Shown here piece after piece: positions 9,002 to 12,500 of a stretch of 12,500 nucleotides of DNA. Source of the DNA: Phaeobacter gallaeciensis DSM 26640 (GTDB lineage: Bacteria > Pseudomonadota > Alphaproteobacteria > Rhodobacterales > Rhodobacteraceae). The notes below the pieces were generated by a model. The model saw only the letters and a program-made list of their open reading frames with translations, was not told the DNA's origin and made no database searches. The stretch covers positions 1 to 12,500 of the forward strand of contig NC_023137.1 in the NCBI RefSeq assembly GCF_000511385.1, given 5' to 3'. Position 1 is the stretch's first letter. Each line of letters begins with the position of its first letter. A program made the position numbers and the translations under genes.

Positions 9002-9829
9002 ATGTTGAGCGTTAAAAAAGACAGTGACACCCGAACGGATGGCGCTGATATCGGTGACCGTCCGGTGCGCTCGGTCCAGATTGATGGTGTTATTTCCTCT
9101 AGCAGCAGTACGCTTCGCTCGCCTCAGGCGGGAAACTCCCGCGCTAAGGCGAATATTGCGGCGGTAACTTCCGTTGCGGAGGATCGGTCTGACATCAAAC
9201 CGGAAATCAATAAACGGGCTGCAGGGTCATTCAAAGCTGAAACCCGGAAGCCTGGCGGGCGCAAGCCTGCTCCCGGCCGTCTTCTGGCCCGGGTGTCGCC
9301 GATCGTGAAACTGGGGGCCGCAGCTGCCGTACTGGGGTTCTTTGCCGTGGGTCTTGCGGTGTTACAGTTTGGGCCTGATGAGACCGCCGATACGGCTGGT
9401 GATCAGCCACGTGTGGCTCGGCTACTGACGCCGCAGGCACTGGCGGGTTTGGATCCAAGTGCCACGCCCACTGAGCGTGCCGCGGCTGAGGAACTGCTAA
9501 CGGCTGCAGTCGAAACCGCCGCTCCGCTCAGTGCCGAAGACGCCATGGTTGCGCAGATGACTGCGGGAACGCTGGCGGCACTGCGGCGTGGCAGTGCGGC
9601 GACTCCATCAGCGGAAGCAGCACAGCCCGCCCCCCCGGCAGCGCAGGCCCATACCGCGCTGTATAGCCTTGTGCTGCGGGCCGTGGGGCAGGGACAATCA
9701 CCTGCCTATATCGATCAAATGGTAAATGATGCCTATCGCAGTGAGACCATCACCGTGCCTGCGGCGCTGATCGGGGTGGACGGGCGCGTCGATACCGCAA
9801 CCATTCTGGCGCTGTTCGTCGGTCAGTAG
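9002..9829 (+). CDS. Hypothetical single-pass membrane protein under a CtrA-type promoter
   Basis: I do not recognise this 275-residue protein. It has a hydrophilic N-terminal part of about 100 residues with serine-rich (SSSSST, 32-37) and basic proline-rich stretches (KPGGRKPAPGRLLAR, 83-97). One transmembrane helix follows (about 103-123), then a mostly periplasmic part with an Ala/Pro-rich linker (about 198-216) and a small folded-looking end (about 217-275). The positive residues before the helix favour an inside N-terminus. The ATG at 9002 has only a distant GGGGGG (8984-8989), so the start is less certain than others here. An upstream CtrA-type box suggests cell-cycle or motility-type control. 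It precedes the LysM pair by 153 bp, and a link with them is possible but unproved. Confidence 0.75.
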   Translation: MLSVKKDSDTRTDGADIGDRPVRSVQIDGVISSSSSTLRSPQAGNSRAKANIAAVTSVAEDRSDIKPEINKRAAGSFKAETRKPGGRKPAPGRLLARVSPIVKLGAAAAVLGFFAVGLAVLQFGPDETADTAGDQPRVARLLTPQALAGLDPSATPTERAAAEELLTAAVETAAPLSAEDAMVAQMTAGTLAALRRGSAATPSAEAAQPAPPAAQAHTALYSLVLRAVGQGQSPAYIDQMVNDAYRSETITVPAALIGVDGRVDTATILALFVGQ

Positions 9830-9982
9830 CGCCAGCACCGAGCCGGTACTGCTGCGTGCGCCTATGCGCTCAGCCGATACGAGGTCGAGCGCCAAAAGAT
9901 AAGCTTTCCAACCGTTCTAAGACAAAAGAGGCGGCGCTGACGATCGGCGCGAGACGCCCGAGTTAAACCCAAGAGGGACATC

Positions 9983-11062
9983 ATGAGAAAACACCTGATC
10001 GCGGCGCTTTGTTGCGTTACCGGCTTGTTCGCCACGCCATTGGCCGCAGAAACCTGTGGTGGCACATATAAAGTACGCCCGGGGGACAGCCTGTCGCTGA
10101 TTGCTGATCGGCTCTACAAGGATGTGGGCATGTGGAGCGCGATCCACAGCCGCAACATCGACGCGATTGGCCCGCGCCCGGATGCGATCCGTGTCGGCAT
10201 GGAACTAACGATGGCCTGCCTGAATGGTCTGCCGACAGGGCTGCCCGGTGGCAAGGCGGTTGCGGAGGCGCAACCGGTGGTCGCGGCGCCGGTCAAGGTG
10301 CAGCCAGGCACCGCCGCCGTGCGCAGTAAGATCAACCTGCTGACCGGGGATGACTATGCGCCCTTCACCTCTAAGACCGCCCACAATGGCGGGCTGATCA
10401 CCGAAGTGGTGAATGCGGCGATGACCGATGCCGCTCCGGCGCAGGGCTTTGCCATCCACTGGGTCGACGACTGGGCCTCCCACTTTGATCCGCTGTTGTC
10501 GAACGCGCTCCTGGATCTGGGCTTCCCCTGGTATCGCCCGGATTGCGACACGATGCCGGAGAGCTATCGCTGCGTGAACTTCCTGTTCTCCGACCCGATG
10601 TTTGAGACGCTGATGCTGCTCTTCGTTGATAAATCGCGCCCCTTCACCTTTGAGACGGACGCCGACATTGAGGGCAAGACACTTTGCCGCCCGGCGGGTT
10701 ATCTGACCTTCGATCTGGACGGCCATGGCCGGCGCTGGATGGAGGAGAAGAAGATCACGCTGAAGCAGCCGCATAAGGTTGCCGATTGTTTCGAGATGGT
10801 CGCCCGCGGTGAGGCGGATGCCGTCGCGATCAATGAATTCACCGGTCGCAGCGTGATGAAAGAAAATGATCTGCTTGATCAGTTTGAGGTGCTGCCACTG
10901 CCGCTCTCAGTGCTGGGTATCCATGTGGTGGTGCATAAAACCCATCCACAGGCTGATGACATGCTGACCATGATCAATACCGGTCTGCGCAATATTCGCG
11001 ACAATGGTCAGTATCAGGCGATTATCGAGGATCACATGGCCAGGATCTGGGCCGGCTTCTGA
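9983..11062 (+). CDS. Secreted LysM and family-3 solute-binding domain protein (first paralogue)
   Basis: This 359-residue exported protein starts with a signal peptide (cleavage probably after A22). A LysM domain follows (about 28-80, YKVRPGDSLSLIADRLY), of the kind that binds peptidoglycan, then an Ala/Pro/Val linker and a family-3 solute-binding-like domain (about 115-359). Recognisable landmarks are YAPFT near 125, R196 in YRCVNFLFSDP (the carboxylate-binding Arg position of GlnH/HisJ), the hinge-like GKTLCRP (231-237), and GEADAVAIN (276-284). N284 replaces the usual amine-binding Asp. Six mature cysteines (25, 79, 188, 197, 235, 269) suggest three disulfides. AGAGGG at 9972-9977 is a good ribosome binding site. 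No transporter genes adjoin. Probably a periplasmic wall-anchored binding or sensing protein; ligand unknown. Confidence 0.85.
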   Translation: MRKHLIAALCCVTGLFATPLAAETCGGTYKVRPGDSLSLIADRLYKDVGMWSAIHSRNIDAIGPRPDAIRVGMELTMACLNGLPTGLPGGKAVAEAQPVVAAPVKVQPGTAAVRSKINLLTGDDYAPFTSKTAHNGGLITEVVNAAMTDAAPAQGFAIHWVDDWASHFDPLLSNALLDLGFPWYRPDCDTMPESYRCVNFLFSDPMFETLMLLFVDKSRPFTFETDADIEGKTLCRPAGYLTFDLDGHGRRWMEEKKITLKQPHKVADCFEMVARGEADAVAINEFTGRSVMKENDLLDQFEVLPLPLSVLGIHVVVHKTHPQADDMLTMINTGLRNIRDNGQYQAIIEDHMARIWAGF

Positions 11063-11073
11063 GGGAGGGCGCC

Positions 11074-12099
11074 ATGTTGAAACATCTCGCAACGGCAGCT
11101 ACTGCGCTGCTGCTGGCCATCGGTATCGCGCCACGCGCGGCGCAGGCTATCTGCAATGTCGATTACCGGGTACAGCCCGGCGACACACTCTTCTCGATTG
11201 CCGAAACCCACTATAGTGACCGCAGCCGCTGGACGTTGATCTACTATAGCAACCAGCACGTGCTGGAGGGCCCGAGCGTCATCCCCGGTAAAACCCTGCA
11301 CATCCCCTGCGCACAGCAGGCTTCCGCCCCCGATGCGACGCCGCTGCGCAAGGATGATGCGGAGATGAAGCTGCTGACCGGTGGTGGCTTTGCCCCGTTC
11401 ACTGATCAGACGCTGCCCGGTCAGGGGATGGTGACAGAACTGATCAATGCCGCGCTTGAACTGACCCCGGCGCCTGTGTCCTATTCGATCACCTGGGAAC
11501 AGGATTGGTCGAAACATCTGTTCCCGATGTTGGACGAAAAACAGTTCGATATGGGGTTCCCCTGGCTGAAGCCGGATTGTGCAGCAAACCCAACAGACGA
11601 GCGCTGCGTGAACTTCCATTTCTCGGAGCCGCTGATGACCATCCCGATTATGGTCTTCGTGCGGGCGGATACCGCCTTCGCCTTTGACAGCGACGCCGAT
11701 ATGCTGGGCAAGACCCTGTGCCGTCCAGAAGGATACTACACCCATGACCTTGATCGCGGCGATCGTCGCTGGTTGAGCGAGGGGAAGGTCACGCTGGTTC
11801 AGGCCGCGGATCCCGGCGCCTGCTTTCGCAAGCTGATGGCGCGAGAGGTGGATGCGGTATCCCTGAACCTTTTCCTTGGGGCGAACACGCTGATCTCAGA
11901 AGGGTTGCGTGATCAGGTGATCCCTCTGGAGCGCCCACTCTCCGAGGAAGGCCTGCATGTGGTGATTTCCAAACGCCACTGGCGCGGCACCTCGCATCTC
12001 TATCGCATCAACGCAGGCCTGAAGGCGCTCAAGGCTGATGGCCGATTTCAGGACATCGTCTCGCGTCATCTGGAACTGTTCTGGGCGCAACTCCAGTAA
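11074..12099 (+). CDS. Secreted LysM and family-3 solute-binding domain protein (second paralogue)
   Basis: This 341-residue protein is a diverged tandem copy of the preceding gene, 11 bp away with a strong GGGAGGG ribosome binding site (11063-11069) in the gap, so the two form an operon. It has a signal peptide (cleavage after A25, motif AQA), a LysM domain (about 31-79, YRVQPGDTLFSIAETHY), a shorter linker, and a family-3 solute-binding-like domain (about 97-341). R177 in ERCVNFHFSEP and N265 in REVDAVSLN match the first copy, including the Asp-to-Asn change. Cysteines 27, 79, 169, 178, 216 and 250 keep almost the same spacing. The divergence of the lobes suggests a different ligand or a partner role. 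Two hairpins follow the gene. Confidence 0.85.
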   Translation: MLKHLATAATALLLAIGIAPRAAQAICNVDYRVQPGDTLFSIAETHYSDRSRWTLIYYSNQHVLEGPSVIPGKTLHIPCAQQASAPDATPLRKDDAEMKLLTGGGFAPFTDQTLPGQGMVTELINAALELTPAPVSYSITWEQDWSKHLFPMLDEKQFDMGFPWLKPDCAANPTDERCVNFHFSEPLMTIPIMVFVRADTAFAFDSDADMLGKTLCRPEGYYTHDLDRGDRRWLSEGKVTLVQAADPGACFRKLMAREVDAVSLNLFLGANTLISEGLRDQVIPLERPLSEEGLHVVISKRHWRGTSHLYRINAGLKALKADGRFQDIVSRHLELFWAQLQ

Positions 12100-12108
12100 C
12101 ACCAGACG

Positions 12109-12133
12109 GACCGTGCCCCACCGGGGCGGGGTC
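12109..12133 (+). terminator. Stem-loop after the LysM operon
   Basis: GCCCC (12115-12119) pairs with GGGGC (12123-12127) around loop ACC, and outer GACC / GGTC arms add a second helix across a small internal loop. It begins ten bases after the stop codon. No T-run follows, so it may be only a 3'-end stabiliser. Confidence 0.45.
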
Positions 12134-12177
12134 TCCCGCCAGAACCGAACCTTTGGTCCTATATCTGTTGGGCCAGG

Positions 12178-12207
12178 CGCCGCGCCCCTTCCAGGGGGGC
12201 GGCGTTT
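12178..12207 (+). terminator. Probable terminator of the LysM operon
   Basis: CGCCGCGCCCC (12178-12188) pairs with GGGGGGCGGCG (12194-12204) with a single G-G mismatch and loop TTCCA, then TTT. The stem is very stable, but the T-run is short. Confidence 0.6.
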
Positions 12208-12320
12208 GCAGTTCGAAAGCATGGCTCATTTTATACGGAGCGGGTTGTGACCTTTAGTGTGCCCCGATCACCGCCCAGTTCGGTCTTTATATACTATGAT
12301 GAGAGGAGGGGGACGCCTGC

Positions 12321-12358
12321 GGTTCGTCTAGCCTTTGGCGACACCGTCCAGACGAACC
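12321..12358. repeat. 9-bp inverted repeat at the edge of the G/T tract
   Basis: GGTTCGTCT (12321-12329) and AGACGAACC (12350-12358) are exact reverse complements 20 bases apart, and an inner GGCG-ACAC-CGTC hairpin fits in the loop. T-rich sequence follows on the plus strand. It could be a terminator for a gene on either strand, or a protein-binding site. Confidence 0.55.
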
Positions 12359-12500
12359 TGTGTTGTTTGTTTTTCGGTGATTTTGGTTGGTTGGCTTGTT
12401 TGTGTGATTGTTGCGTCTGTGGATATGTGTGTTGAGTCTGTGGGTAAGTTGGGTCTGGGGTGGTTTGCGGGTGTGTTTTGGTGGGTTTGGGGTTGGTTTC
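12359..12500. repeat. Strand-asymmetric G/T-rich low-complexity tract
   Basis: In 12361-12500 I count 67 T, 58 G, 8 C and 7 A, so 89% of the bases are G or T on this strand. TGTGGATAT (12418-12426) and TGTGGGTAA (12439-12447) are each one mismatch from the complement of the DnaA box TTWTNCACA. The tract continues past the window. One frame stays open through it, but its codons never end in C, unlike the GC-rich genes around it, so coding is unlikely. Confidence 0.7.

Larger units (their letters stand above)
12100..12500. other. Noncoding right end of the window
   Basis: About 400 bp without a convincing gene. It holds two hairpins behind the LysM operon, an AT-rich patch TTTATATACTATGATG (12286-12301), a 9-bp inverted repeat (12321-12358) and the G/T-rich tract. 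A 62-codon frame (12247-12435) has a cysteine-rich, low-complexity C-terminus and no ribosome binding site, so it is not called. Confidence 0.6.

Noticed and set aside
8992..9015. Seven-codon ORF (ATG at 8992) overlapping the 9002 start
   Set aside because: Too short and without a well-placed ribosome binding site; probably chance.
12247..12435. 62-codon ORF MTFSVPRSPPSS...
   Set aside because: No ribosome binding site; the cysteine-rich end simply reflects the G/T-rich tract.
12335..12500. Open hydrophobic frame running off the window end
   Set aside because: Codons almost never end in C and the amino-acid mix (V, W, G, F, C) follows from G/T bias; not native coding usage. The missing sequence to the right could change this.

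Overview
The window looks like a piece of an alphaproteobacterial chromosome, most likely a marine Rhodobacteraceae (Roseobacter-group) species. The grounds are the dnaA-dnaN-recF-gyrB replication cluster, the style of the DnaA, RecF and GyrB proteins, the fairly high GC content with GC-rich third codon positions, and a CtrA-type box that overlaps a GANTC methylation site. Genus cannot be fixed from this alone; a Phaeobacter/Ruegeria-like organism is a guess.

Positions 1-4158 hold the replication and repair genes: dnaA (initiator), a clear intrinsic terminator, dnaN (sliding clamp) and recF (gap repair). A LysE-family exporter gene overlaps the recF stop by four bases. Converging on it is a TetR-family regulator gene, which is divergent from a flavodoxin-fold NAD(P)H:quinone oxidoreductase-like gene. 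Their 100-bp shared intergenic region carries a near-textbook operator: a perfect 14-bp inverted repeat plus a third related copy over the oxidoreductase promoter. gyrB follows with its own strong promoter (GTGACA-17-TATAAA) and a stem-loop behind it.

The right part (8588-12500) is the accessory-looking portion. A 414-bp gap contains a CtrA box (TTAA-N7-TTAA) with an embedded GANTC site and a terminator-like leader hairpin. It precedes an unrecognised single-pass membrane protein gene (9002-9829). Next come two tandem paralogues (9983-11062 and 11074-12099), each encoding a secreted protein with an N-terminal LysM domain fused to a family-3 solute-binding-like domain. No ABC permease or ATPase is adjacent. 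Both share three conserved cysteine pairs and both carry Asn where amino-acid-binding relatives carry the amine-binding Asp, so they may be cell-wall-anchored sensors or binding proteins rather than ordinary transport receptors.

The window ends in a noncoding region with several hairpins, followed by a strikingly asymmetric tract (12359-12500) in which 125 of the last 140 bases are G or T. It contains two DnaA-box-like 9-mers 21 bp apart and runs off the edge of the window.
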